From NCBI GenBank assembly GCA_900541665.1, contig UQKV01000006.1, positions 1 through 64,000 on the forward strand: a stretch of 64,000 nucleotides of DNA, read 5' to 3'. A program made the position numbers and the translations under genes. Shown here piece after piece: positions 45,385-53,733 of this stretch (positions are counted from its first letter, which is position 1; the number at the start of each line of letters is the position of its first letter). The notes under the pieces are model-generated. The model did not search any database. It was not told where the DNA came from and worked only from the letters and a program-made list of their open reading frames with translations. Origin of the DNA: an uncultured Collinsella sp. (GTDB lineage: Bacteria; Actinomycetota; Coriobacteriia; Coriobacteriales; Coriobacteriaceae).

Positions 45385-45418
45385 CCTGCCAAAAAGGGAC
45401 AGGTTTATTTTGGCAGGT
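45384..45418 (+). repeat. Hairpin with GGGACAGG loop between brxD-like and helicase genes
   Basis: ACCTGCCAAAA / TTTTGGCAGGT, an 11-base perfect stem, encloses agggacaggttta and is followed by TTTTAT. It could act as a partial terminator inside the operon. Its loop matches the loop of the hairpin at 59287-59323 read on the other strand. Confidence 0.75.
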
Positions 45419-45500
45419 TTTATCTGGGCAAACGTCGAGGCAGTAATGCAGCAAGCCACTGCCCACCGCGTTGAGAGATTCGTTTTTGAAAGGAGGCCCC

Positions 45501-47945
45501 GTGAACGCCTTTGACCGCTACGCCCCGTTTATCCAAGACTTCATCTACTCCCACGATTGGGAGAGTCTGCGCTCTATCCAGGTTGCAGCGGCAGACGCCA
45601 TCTTTAATACGCAGGACAATGTGCTCCTGACGGCATCCACGGCTTCCGGCAAAACCGAGGCAGCCTTCTTTCCCATCCTGACCGAGTTTTGGGAGAACCC
45701 GCCCGCAAGCGTTGGCGCCCTCTATATCGGCCCCCTCAAGGCACTCATCAATGATCAGTTCGTCCGCCTCAACGACCTATGCGAAGAGGCCGATATCCCT
45801 GTCTGGCACTGGCATGGCGATGTCTCGCAGTCACACAAGGCCAAACTCATCAAAAAGCCGAGCGGCATCCTTCAGATTACGCCCGAATCGCTCGAGGCGC
45901 TCCTGATCCATAAGCACATGGCGATCCCGCGCATGTTTTGCGACCTGCGCTACGTCGTCATCGACGAGGTTCATTCGCTCATGCGCGGCGACCGCGGCGG
46001 TCAGACGCTCTGCCTTATCGAGCGCCTCTCGCGCATGGCGGGCGTGCAGCCCCGCCGCATTGGCCTTTCGGCCACCATCGGCGACCCCGAGCGCACGGGT
46101 GCCTTTCTCTCGCAGGGCACGGGACGCGACTGCGTTATCCCCCGCTTTGAGGAACCGCGCCGCGTGTGGCGCATCTCCATGGAGCACTTCTACAACTCTG
46201 GCCCCCAGGCTCAGCAACGAGAATTCGAGAGCATGGGTCCTCAAGAGGCCGAAGTGCTTGCATGCGAGCGCATTGAGGCAGCGGCACCCGCGGCGCTGCC
46301 CGCGTCCGGACAAGACATGCGTCACAGCGGACAGCTCACACAAGAGGAGCGCCGTCAACGTCGTGAGCGGGCACGAGGCAAAGCCGCTCCCAAAGACCGT
46401 CGCACTTCCTCGGCCCCCGAGGGCGAAGTCGACATCCCACGAGCGACCGAGCAGGCGCTTCTCAACCCCACCGACACGGCGCCCGACAACGCCGACCCCG
46501 GTATGGGCTATATCTTTGAGCATACGCGCGGCCGCAAGTGCCTGGTCTTTGCCAACTCGCGCGAGGAGGCAGAGGCCGTGTGCTCCATGCTGCGTAGCTA
46601 CTGCGAGAACCGGCACGAGCCCGACCGTTTCCTCATTCATCACGGCAATCTTTCGGCATCGTTGCGCGAGACGGCCGAGGAACTCATGCGCGATGAGGAG
46701 CAGGCACAGACAACCGTCACCACCTCTACGCTGGAGCTCGGTATCGATATCGGCCGCTTGGAGCGTGCGTTTCAGATCGATGCGCCGTTTACCGTCAGTT
46801 CCTTTTTGCAGCGCATGGGGCGCACAGGCCGTCGCGACCTTCCGCCCGAGATGTGGTTTGTCATGCGCGAGGAAGAACCCGAGCCGCGCACGATGATGCC
46901 CGAGACCATTCCTTGGAAACTCCTGCAGGGCATCGCGCTCGTACAACTCTATCGCGAGGAAAAGTGGGTCGAGCCGCCCGAGCTCGATCGACTCCCCTAC
47001 AGCCTGCTCTATCACCAGACCATGTCGACGCTTGCCAGCACCGGAGAGCTCACGCCGGCAGAGCTTGCCCAGCGCGTGCTCACGCTCAGCTACTTCCATC
47101 GCATCTCGGCCGATGACTATCGCGTACTGCTGCGTCACCTCATTAAGATCGACCATATCCAAGTCACCGAGGGCGGCGGGCTCATCGTGGGTCTCGCGGG
47201 CGAGCGCATCATTAACAACTTTAAGTTCTACGCCGTGTTCCAGGAAAACGAGGAGTTCACCGTTCGCAGCGAGTCGGCCGAGTTGGGCACGATCGTCAAT
47301 CCCCCTCCGCCCGGTGAGCGCATCGCCATCGCCGGACACTGCTGGATTGTCGAGGAAGTGGACTGGAAGCGCCACACCGTCTTTGCCACGCAGGTCAAGG
47401 GCCGTGTGCCGGCCTACTTTGGCGACTGCCCCGGTGACATCAATACACACGTACTCGAGCGCATGCGCAAGACGCTCAACGAGCACGCGACATATCCGTA
47501 CCTCATGGGTAACGCACGGGCTCGCTTGGCGCAGGCTCGTCATACCGCCGAGATTTCGGGCGCGGGAACTAAGCCGCTCATCAACCTGGGTGGCGACACC
47601 TGGGTGCTCTTCCCCTGGTTGGGCAGCTACGCCTTCCTAGCACTCGAGCGCATGCTTAAAATCAAATGCGCCGCTGAGTTGGGCCTTCACGGACTCGACC
47701 CGTCACGCCCGTACTTTATGCAGTTTAAGATGAAGGCCGACGAGGAGACGTTCTTTGAAGTGCTCGCCGCCGAGGCCGAGAAAGACTTCAGCCCCATCGA
47801 CCTCGTCTATCCCGGCGAGGTGCCTTACTTTGATCGGTACGACGAATTCGTTCCAGAAGAGCTCGTGCGCAAGGGCTTTGCCGAAGGCGTGCTCGACATC
47901 GAAGGCATGAAACAGCGCGTTCTCGGCTGGCGCGACCACGCCTAA
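45501..47945 (+). CDS. brxHI: Superfamily 2 DEAD/DEAH helicase, Lhr/BrxHI-like
   Basis: About 814 residues from the GTG at 45501, four bases after AAAGGAGG. Walker A TASTASGKT at 44-52, DEVH at 155-158 (VVIDEVHSLMRGDRGGQ), motif III SAT, and motif VI QRMGRTGRRD. A C-terminal Lhr-core-like extension ends with WVLFPWLGSYAFLALERML. It is probably a nucleic-acid translocase. A charged insert of about 100 residues (roughly 250-340) splits the two RecA domains. With the BrxD-like ATPase this reproduces the brxD-brxHI pair of type 2 BREX, but no methyltransferase, PglZ phosphatase or PglW kinase is encoded nearby. Confidence 0.87.
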   Translation: MNAFDRYAPFIQDFIYSHDWESLRSIQVAAADAIFNTQDNVLLTASTASGKTEAAFFPILTEFWENPPASVGALYIGPLKALINDQFVRLNDLCEEADIPVWHWHGDVSQSHKAKLIKKPSGILQITPESLEALLIHKHMAIPRMFCDLRYVVIDEVHSLMRGDRGGQTLCLIERLSRMAGVQPRRIGLSATIGDPERTGAFLSQGTGRDCVIPRFEEPRRVWRISMEHFYNSGPQAQQREFESMGPQEAEVLACERIEAAAPAALPASGQDMRHSGQLTQEERRQRRERARGKAAPKDRRTSSAPEGEVDIPRATEQALLNPTDTAPDNADPGMGYIFEHTRGRKCLVFANSREEAEAVCSMLRSYCENRHEPDRFLIHHGNLSASLRETAEELMRDEEQAQTTVTTSTLELGIDIGRLERAFQIDAPFTVSSFLQRMGRTGRRDLPPEMWFVMREEEPEPRTMMPETIPWKLLQGIALVQLYREEKWVEPPELDRLPYSLLYHQTMSTLASTGELTPAELAQRVLTLSYFHRISADDYRVLLRHLIKIDHIQVTEGGGLIVGLAGERIINNFKFYAVFQENEEFTVRSESAELGTIVNPPPPGERIAIAGHCWIVEEVDWKRHTVFATQVKGRVPAYFGDCPGDINTHVLERMRKTLNEHATYPYLMGNARARLAQARHTAEISGAGTKPLINLGGDTWVLFPWLGSYAFLALERMLKIKCAAELGLHGLDPSRPYFMQFKMKADEETFFEVLAAEAEKDFSPIDLVYPGEVPYFDRYDEFVPEELVRKGFAEGVLDIEGMKQRVLGWRDHA

Positions 47946-47949
47946 GACC

Positions 47950-47972
47950 AGTCTTTTTGGGACGGGGAGACT
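47950..47972. repeat. Short hairpin with GGGACGGGG loop between convergent genes
   Basis: AGTCT-TTTTGGGACGGGG-AGACT fills nearly the whole gap between the helicase gene and the convergent spermidine-synthase-like gene. The stem is only five bases, but the GGGACGGGG core also occurs (minus strand) in the long palindrome at 4393-4484. Confidence 0.4.
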
Positions 47973-48850
47973 TATTTGTCGTGAAGGACGGTGCCGAGGA
48001 AGTCGGTGTCGAAGGGCACGGTTTCGGCAAAGGCATAGTCGCCGTCGCTGGCGATGAGCAGGTAGTTCTCCTCGCCGCCGAACTCCGTATCGCCGCATGG
48101 GACCACCCAGGCACGGGCGAATACCTCGAGTGCCGTGGCAGCGCAGTCGCGCAGGAACGTCACGTCGCTCCCCTCGTTTGCGCTCACGATATTGGCAACG
48201 TAGATGCCGCCCGGGTTCAAGCTACCCCGCGCCAGACGCAGCGCCTCAACGGTCGCCAGCTCGCGCACGGGCTCGGCACCGCCAAAGCAATCGCTCACAA
48301 CGACGTCGTAGCGACGATGCCCCACGCTCGTCACACCCAGATACGAGCGAGCCTCAGCGGTAATCACCCGCAAGCGGTCGCCCACCGCGCGCTCCAGCTC
48401 GTCCAGGTAGAACCAACGGCGCGCCAGGCGTGTAATCTCTCCGTCATACTCGATAACATCCATGCGCAAGCCCTCGTGCGACATCAGCGCAAGCTTGGAA
48501 TAGGCAAACCCGCCGCCGCCCAGCATAAGCATGCGGTCGATACCGTGACCGTAAGCGTCACGCATTGCATCCTCGGCCTCAAACACGTCGTCAAACGCAC
48601 GATAGTACGCAAAGACGGGCTCCGCCCAGCGCTCGCCAACGTAACTCGCACTTTGGTAGACGCCGCCTTGCACCAATACGCGGACTTCGTCGCCGCCCTC
48701 GTCGTGCACGCGCTTCACACGCGCCAACCCATTGCGGGTTCGCGCAACCTGCAGACAGGCAGCACGAACAGCGACAGCGGCCGCACCAAGCGCCGCGGCT
48801 CCCAGAGCAACGCCGGCAACGACGCCGGCAGAAACACTCGGCTTGTTCAT
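47972..48850 (-). CDS. Spermidine-synthase-like (class I methyltransferase fold) protein
   Basis: 292 residues. An N-terminal hydrophobic segment (about 8-32) suggests a membrane anchor. The rest has the Rossmann fold of aminopropyltransferases: MLMLGGGGFAYSKLAL, DVIEYDGEITRLARRWF and YDVVVSDCFGG. Similar stand-alone 'fused spermidine synthase' domains exist in actinobacteria, often of unknown function; true polyamine synthesis is not shown. AAGGAG overlapping the elp3 stop precedes the ATG, so it is coupled to elp3. Confidence 0.8.
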   Translation of the reverse strand: MNKPSVSAGVVAGVALGAAALGAAAVAVRAACLQVARTRNGLARVKRVHDEGGDEVRVLVQGGVYQSASYVGERWAEPVFAYYRAFDDVFEAEDAMRDAYGHGIDRMLMLGGGGFAYSKLALMSHEGLRMDVIEYDGEITRLARRWFYLDELERAVGDRLRVITAEARSYLGVTSVGHRRYDVVVSDCFGGAEPVRELATVEALRLARGSLNPGGIYVANIVSANEGSDVTFLRDCAATALEVFARAWVVPCGDTEFGGEENYLLIASDGDYAFAETVPFDTDFLGTVLHDK

Positions 48851-50755
48851 CTAGAGCTCCTTTTGCAGATAAAGGCCATGGTCATAAAATCCAAGATGGC
48901 GATAGTACTCGCGCGTACCGATCGCGCTGATCACGTTGATGCGCGCATAGCCCGCATCTCGGGCAATCTCGCACGCACGCTCTACGAGCAAACGCCCCAG
49001 CCCGTGATGCTGCGCCGCCTGGCCCTGATCGCCCACGCGTGCCGCCATGCCATACACGTGCACCTCGCGAATCATCGCCTCGTTCGGCGTCGTCGGCAAC
49101 TCGTCCGCATGCGCGGCAACAAACGAATGGTCGGGCAGCGACAGGCGCAAAAAGCCCGCGATCTTGCCCTGCGGCGTCACCCACTGCAAAAAGCGCTCGT
49201 GCGTCACCGGAGTCTCGTACGCGACCTCATCAAGTGACAGTTCATCCAGGTCGGCACCCGCCGTGCTGATCTCGCGATAGCGAATCTCACGCACCACCGC
49301 GCCTTCTCCACGAGCCGCCAAGCGGTTCTCGACGAGCTGACGCAGGTTGGGCTTCTTGTTGCCCACCATGATGTCGTCGGAGCTAAAGTCGCGGATCATG
49401 CGACTGATGCGGCAGAACGCCGGCGTCACCACGATATCGTCGGCCAACACATCGAGCAGCTCTTCCTCGGTATAGGGGCGCCATTCGCCGCGCTCATAGC
49501 AGCCCACCAGACGCGAGCCCTCGATGAGCGCACACGGGTAGACCTTGACCTCGTCGGGCATAAAGGCCCCCTCGGTCATAAAGCACTCGTAGTCGCGCTT
49601 GTCCCCCTCGGGCGTGGCGCCCAGCAAGTTAAGCATAAAATGCGCGTGGATCTTAAAGCCAAACAGGCGCGCAAGCGAAAACGCCCGCTCGATCTGCGCC
49701 ACCGAAATGCGACGCTCGTTGATATCGAGCAGGTGCTGGTCGAGACTCTGGATACCCATCTGGATCTTGGTGCAGCCCAGGCGGCGGATAAGCGTGAGGG
49801 CCTGCGGCGTTACAGCATCGGGGCGCGTCTCGATAACGAGCCCCACCACGCGATGCTTCGCCGTCTCATTGATGCGCTGCTGACGCTCAAGCTCCTCCAT
49901 CGTGGCCGTCTGCCACTCGGCGACCTCGCCCCACGGCGTGCCGGGGCCGTACAGACGACGCACCGCGCGGTTATAGCCACCCACGGTAGCATCCACACGC
50001 CCCTGCTCGTCGGTAACACCGCTCGCAAGCTCAACCTCATCGGTCGCAATACCGGCAGCGCGATAGCGTTCGCGTCGCTCCGCCACCACCGGCGGCAGCG
50101 CATTGGCAGGAGCATCGTCGAGCAGGCGCCCCGCCTCGGCACGGCTGATACCCGGACGCGCCAACATGGGGTTGGCCGCCACGCCGGCCACGGCATCGTC
50201 ATTGAGCGCGCGGAAGAGCTCCGACATAAACCATGTCTGATAGCCTTCCGGATAGTCGCTCCAGGTACCGCCAAGCACAATGAGCTCGATCTTATCGGTC
50301 GCATGCCCCATTTGCGAAAGCGCCGTCAAACGGGCACTCACCTGCAGATACGGATCGAAGCAGTTTTGCTCCGCACGGGCACACGCCGGCTCAGCATGCA
50401 GATAGCTCTTGGGCATGCGCAGGTCGTTGGGGCAAAACAGGCAATCGCCCGAGCACGGCCAGGGCTTGGTGATGACGGTAATGGTCGCCACACCCGAGGC
50501 CGTTCGGCGCGGCTTCATACGCAGCACCTGCAGCAGTTGACGTTCCAGATCGGAATCGACATTCCACGCAGCCCACCGAGCCGGCTCCTCACGTTTAACC
50601 CGCTGGTAGAACGGCAGCAGACGGCGCTTGGCCAAATCGCGTTTGTCGGCACCCTCGCGGCGCGCCTCGGCATGTATCAATTTGACGAGCGCTTTGTCGT
50701 CCACGGTCTCGCCGCGACGCAGAGCCTCGAGTATGTTCAAGATAATCTGTTCCAT
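48851..50755 (-). CDS. Elp3 family radical SAM/GNAT tRNA U34 modification enzyme
   Basis: 634 residues. The radical SAM cluster site is C101-x3-C105-x2-C108 (CSGDCLFCPND), with surrounding LGGTWSDYPEGYQTWF and IGMQSLDQHLLD-like segments. The C-terminal GNAT domain (about 510-634) has HGLGRLLVERACEIARDAGY, the acetyl-CoA loop. Elp3 installs carboxymethyl-type groups on uridine 34 of tRNAs. Bacterial Elp3-type enzymes act without the eukaryotic Elongator partners. It starts an operon with the spermidine-synthase-like gene. Confidence 0.93.
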   Translation of the reverse strand: MEQIILNILEALRRGETVDDKALVKLIHAEARREGADKRDLAKRRLLPFYQRVKREEPARWAAWNVDSDLERQLLQVLRMKPRRTASGVATITVITKPWPCSGDCLFCPNDLRMPKSYLHAEPACARAEQNCFDPYLQVSARLTALSQMGHATDKIELIVLGGTWSDYPEGYQTWFMSELFRALNDDAVAGVAANPMLARPGISRAEAGRLLDDAPANALPPVVAERRERYRAAGIATDEVELASGVTDEQGRVDATVGGYNRAVRRLYGPGTPWGEVAEWQTATMEELERQQRINETAKHRVVGLVIETRPDAVTPQALTLIRRLGCTKIQMGIQSLDQHLLDINERRISVAQIERAFSLARLFGFKIHAHFMLNLLGATPEGDKRDYECFMTEGAFMPDEVKVYPCALIEGSRLVGCYERGEWRPYTEEELLDVLADDIVVTPAFCRISRMIRDFSSDDIMVGNKKPNLRQLVENRLAARGEGAVVREIRYREISTAGADLDELSLDEVAYETPVTHERFLQWVTPQGKIAGFLRLSLPDHSFVAAHADELPTTPNEAMIREVHVYGMAARVGDQGQAAQHHGLGRLLVERACEIARDAGYARINVISAIGTREYYRHLGFYDHGLYLQKEL

Positions 50756-50852
50756 GCCCCCATTGTAAAGGCAAAGGCGCCGAAGCCAATCTCGGCTTCG
50801 GCGCCTTCATCAAACAGCATGCCTATATGTACCGATCTCCGAAAACCTCATG

Positions 50853-51755
50853 TCACTCCGGATCAAACGACATGTCGCCCGAACCGACCTCAAAACGATA
50901 CGTGGCAGACTTATCGCCGTTATCGAATTCAAGATTCAAAACGGTCTCGCCGTCGTAGCCAAGCGGAAGGAAATCGCTCTCGAAGTCGCCGCTGCCCAAG
51001 GTGAGGCTCGCCTTAAAGCCCGTCGAGTTCGGAACCGTCATCTCCACATCGCCCGAGCCCACGCTCACGTCCATCGACTTCGCGGGGGCCTGGTAGAGCT
51101 CGAACGTCACATCGCCCGAACCGACCTCAGCACTGAGCGCATCAGTCACGCTGCCCGCAAACTCTACATCTCCCGCACCCAGGAAAAGGTCGAAACCATC
51201 ACAGGTGACACCGGCAATCTGCAGATCACCCGAGCCCACGTGCGCGTTGACTCCCTTCAGATGTTCGGCAACACGGCGCGGCAGCTCGACCGTAACTGAG
51301 CGATCGATTGCCTTACCGTCATCACTTCCAAACTGGGAAACCTTGAGCGTCGAGTCCTCGACGGATGCGATGTTCTGCGTCGCGGCCTTGGAGGCATCCA
51401 TACCATTGGCAACGCGTCCCCGCTCGATAACGCGAGCCTTGTTACCATCAACAACCTTGACGTCCACCGTAGCCGCATCGATATCGAAATCGAGGTAGCG
51501 AAACTCATCGGCATCAAAGGTCGTACACGAAAGCTGCTGAGGCCGAGCGGAATAGTTACCGCCATCGTTCATAAAATCGTCGTCATCAACCACATCGTCC
51601 ATACCGGACAAGCCGGGTATAACATCGTCGAGATCCCACGGGCCATCAAAATGAATCAAAGTCCGCGAAACGCCAAAAACAAGCCCGATAATCAGTACAA
51701 ACGCTCCGATGCCGACGCCCAGGCGCAGCTTGGATTCATGCGAAAGCTTCATCAT
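50853..51755 (-). CDS. DUF4097 beta-strand repeat membrane protein
   Basis: 300 residues. One hydrophobic helix at about 11-32 anchors an extracytoplasmic part. From about 165 to the end there are five or more copies of a GSGD motif (VGSGDLQI, LGAGDVEF, VGSGDVTF, VGSGDVEM, LGSGDFES, VGSGDMSF), the DUF4097/LiaG right-handed beta-helix pattern. Relatives are linked to cell-envelope stress responses. Its ATG overlaps the stop of the XRE regulator gene upstream, so the two form a unit. Confidence 0.88.
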   Translation of the reverse strand: MMKLSHESKLRLGVGIGAFVLIIGLVFGVSRTLIHFDGPWDLDDVIPGLSGMDDVVDDDDFMNDGGNYSARPQQLSCTTFDADEFRYLDFDIDAATVDVKVVDGNKARVIERGRVANGMDASKAATQNIASVEDSTLKVSQFGSDDGKAIDRSVTVELPRRVAEHLKGVNAHVGSGDLQIAGVTCDGFDLFLGAGDVEFAGSVTDALSAEVGSGDVTFELYQAPAKSMDVSVGSGDVEMTVPNSTGFKASLTLGSGDFESDFLPLGYDGETVLNLEFDNGDKSATYRFEVGSGDMSFDPE

Positions 51756-52474
51756 TCGTCACCTTCTTTGGCACATGGCTCAGCGGTGGCCGCGGTAGCC
51801 ACGTCAGCATCAGGTTCCGCAGAAGTATCCTTCCCCTGGGCCCTGACCGCCACCGGTGCCGGACCAACCTGAATATCCCCGCGCGCCCAATCGCCATCGA
51901 GCGCACGCGCCACCCAGTGATAGATGGGAATCGTAAAGAAGATCAGTGCGGGAAAGGGGCTGACACCAACCAGGAGCATCAGTAAAAAGAACAGCAGCCA
52001 GCACACGGCCCAATACGGGAACGACTGGAACGGGCCCTTCACCGGAGTCGAACCAACTGCGCCGCCACTCGTCGCCTGCGCCGTAGCGGCATTGGCGGCC
52101 TGTGCACTCCAGCTTGCCGCTTGCGCCGCCTTGGCCGCAGCATCACTCGCCTGCGTTGCCGCCTCGGTAGCGCGCGCCGCCGCCTCATGGGTGCGAGCAC
52201 GCTCTGCCGCCTCGGCCTCGCGCTGACGAGCGCGGTCCTCGTTCTCAAACTCGATATCGTCCTCGATCTCGTCACTCGGATTGAGGAGCTCGTCCAAACT
52301 CACGCCATAGAGTTTAGCGAGCGAGATCAGGTTCTCGGTATCGGGCGAGCTCTCCGCGCGCTCCCATTTACTGACCGCCTGGCGCGACAGCCCCAGCTTT
52401 CGCGCGAGCCCTTCTTGGCTAAAACCCTTGCTGCGACGAAGGTCGGCGAGCCGCTGCGCAGTTTCTACATTCAT
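51752..52474 (-). CDS. XRE-family transcriptional regulator with membrane segment
   Basis: 240 residues. The helix-turn-helix at about 5-60 is a classical XRE/Cro domain (SQEGLARKLGLSRQAVSKWERAESSPDTENLISLAKLYGVSLDELL). An alanine-rich, probably coiled linker (about 80-125) leads to two hydrophobic segments (about 140-190), then an Ala/Glu-rich tail. It is a membrane-tethered regulator. AGGAGG precedes the ATG at 52474. Coupled DUF4097 suggests it senses or controls the envelope protein. Confidence 0.9.
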   Translation of the reverse strand: MNVETAQRLADLRRSKGFSQEGLARKLGLSRQAVSKWERAESSPDTENLISLAKLYGVSLDELLNPSDEIEDDIEFENEDRARQREAEAAERARTHEAAARATEAATQASDAAAKAAQAASWSAQAANAATAQATSGGAVGSTPVKGPFQSFPYWAVCWLLFFLLMLLVGVSPFPALIFFTIPIYHWVARALDGDWARGDIQVGPAPVAVRAQGKDTSAEPDADVATAATAEPCAKEGDE

Positions 52475-52665
52475 GGTTCCTCCTATGTGATGCCAGCCGT
52501 GCCGCCGGACCGTTTTTCTTCTTAAGGCGCCTTGCACAGTTAAAAATCTATCCGCCACCGCCAAAAGCATGCCACCTATTCTAGTGAGATTTTTGACAAC
52601 CGGCGGTTGCGGGTGCATATGAGCTGCGGAAATATGTCCAAACAAAGCAATGACCCGTAGCTTGG

Positions 52666-52695
52666 TTGTCCCCGTTGCGGCGTAAACGGTAGTAT
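52666..52695 (+). promoter_or_regulatory. Promoter for the methyltransferase gene
   Basis: TTGTCC (52666-52671), 18 bases, TAGTAT (52690-52695). The GTG start lies 47 bases further on. Confidence 0.5.
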
Positions 52696-52741
52696 GGTCG
52701 TACTGTTTATTCCGCACCGCCAACGGAGGGAGTTCCGCGCC

Positions 52742-53614
52742 GTGAACCGCGATTTCGCCTCATCGCTCATCCAGCTCAACAATACGTTCTATCGCGAGCA
52801 CTCCGCCTCCTTTTCCGATACGCGCCAGGCCCCGTGGCCCGGCTGGGTGCGCACCATGGACATTGCGCTCGAACAGCTCGACGTCGCCACGATCGAGCAT
52901 CCCGTCCGCGTCTTCGATCTTGCCTGCGGCAATATGCGATTCGAAAACTTTGCCGCCGGCGGCGCACTTGCCGCCAAGGGCGTCGATGGCGCAAACCCCT
53001 CGGCAGATGCCAGCTGCCCGTTTGAGTTCTATGGTGTTGACTCGTGTCAGGATTTGGCTATCGATGCGCACGGTCACGCCCTGCGCATTCCCAACCTGCA
53101 CTTCCAGGAACTCGACGCGCTCGATGCCCTCATGAAGCTCAACCCCGCCGAGACACCCGACGTGCTTTTCGACGCCCCGCTCGCTGACATCTCGGTCTGC
53201 TTTGGTTTTATGCACCACGTGCCGTCGTGCGAATACCGCGTGCGCGTGCTCGACGCCCTGGTGCGGCAGACGCGCCCGGGCGGCATCATCGCCATCAGCT
53301 TTTGGGAGTTTATGAACGACGAGCGCATGGCGCGCAAGGCCGTTCGTGCCGAAGCCCGCGCCGAGCTCACCCCGCCGTTTGAGGGTTACGATTCCGCGCA
53401 GTTTGAAGCCGGTGACCACCTCATTGGCTGGCAAAACGACCGCCACGCCTACCGCTATTGTCATCACTTTGACGATCAGCAGATCACCGACCTGGTGCGC
53501 GGCGTCCGTACGTTCTACAAGAGCGGCGAGGTCCCCGTGCGCGAGCTTGAGCGCTTCCATGCTGACGGTCGCAGCGGCGATCTCAACCGCTATGTGATTC
53601 TCAAGCGCCTGTAG
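52742..53614 (+). CDS. Class I SAM-dependent methyltransferase
   Basis: About 290 residues from the GTG at 52742, preceded by GGAGGG. An ATG 16 codons upstream would sit on the promoter -10. Motif I is VRVFDLACGNMRFENF; acidic residues in YGVDSC and the catalytic-region segment SVCFGFMHHVPSCEYRVRVLDALVRQTRPGGIIAISFWEF fit the type 11 methyltransferase family. The substrate is unknown. It lies upstream of trmB but has a separate gap of 119 bases. Confidence 0.82.
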   Translation: MNRDFASSLIQLNNTFYREHSASFSDTRQAPWPGWVRTMDIALEQLDVATIEHPVRVFDLACGNMRFENFAAGGALAAKGVDGANPSADASCPFEFYGVDSCQDLAIDAHGHALRIPNLHFQELDALDALMKLNPAETPDVLFDAPLADISVCFGFMHHVPSCEYRVRVLDALVRQTRPGGIIAISFWEFMNDERMARKAVRAEARAELTPPFEGYDSAQFEAGDHLIGWQNDRHAYRYCHHFDDQQITDLVRGVRTFYKSGEVPVRELERFHADGRSGDLNRYVILKRL

Positions 53615-53733
53615 GCACCGACGACTCGCCGTCGAGCCGCACCGCGTCTTTCGGGCAAACTATGCCCACCCCTTTTTCAACCCATTGACGGAACGCGCAG
53701 CAATACGTTCCATACTTATGACCAAGGAGCCTC

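Noticed and set aside
45831..47543. A 570-codon minus-strand frame opposite the BrxHI-like helicase
   Set aside because: Antisense shadow without start signals; the sense frame contains all helicase motifs.
42327..47945. Complete BREX system
   Set aside because: Only BrxD-like and BrxHI-like genes are present. No PglX methyltransferase, PglZ, PglW or BrxA/B/C was found in the window.
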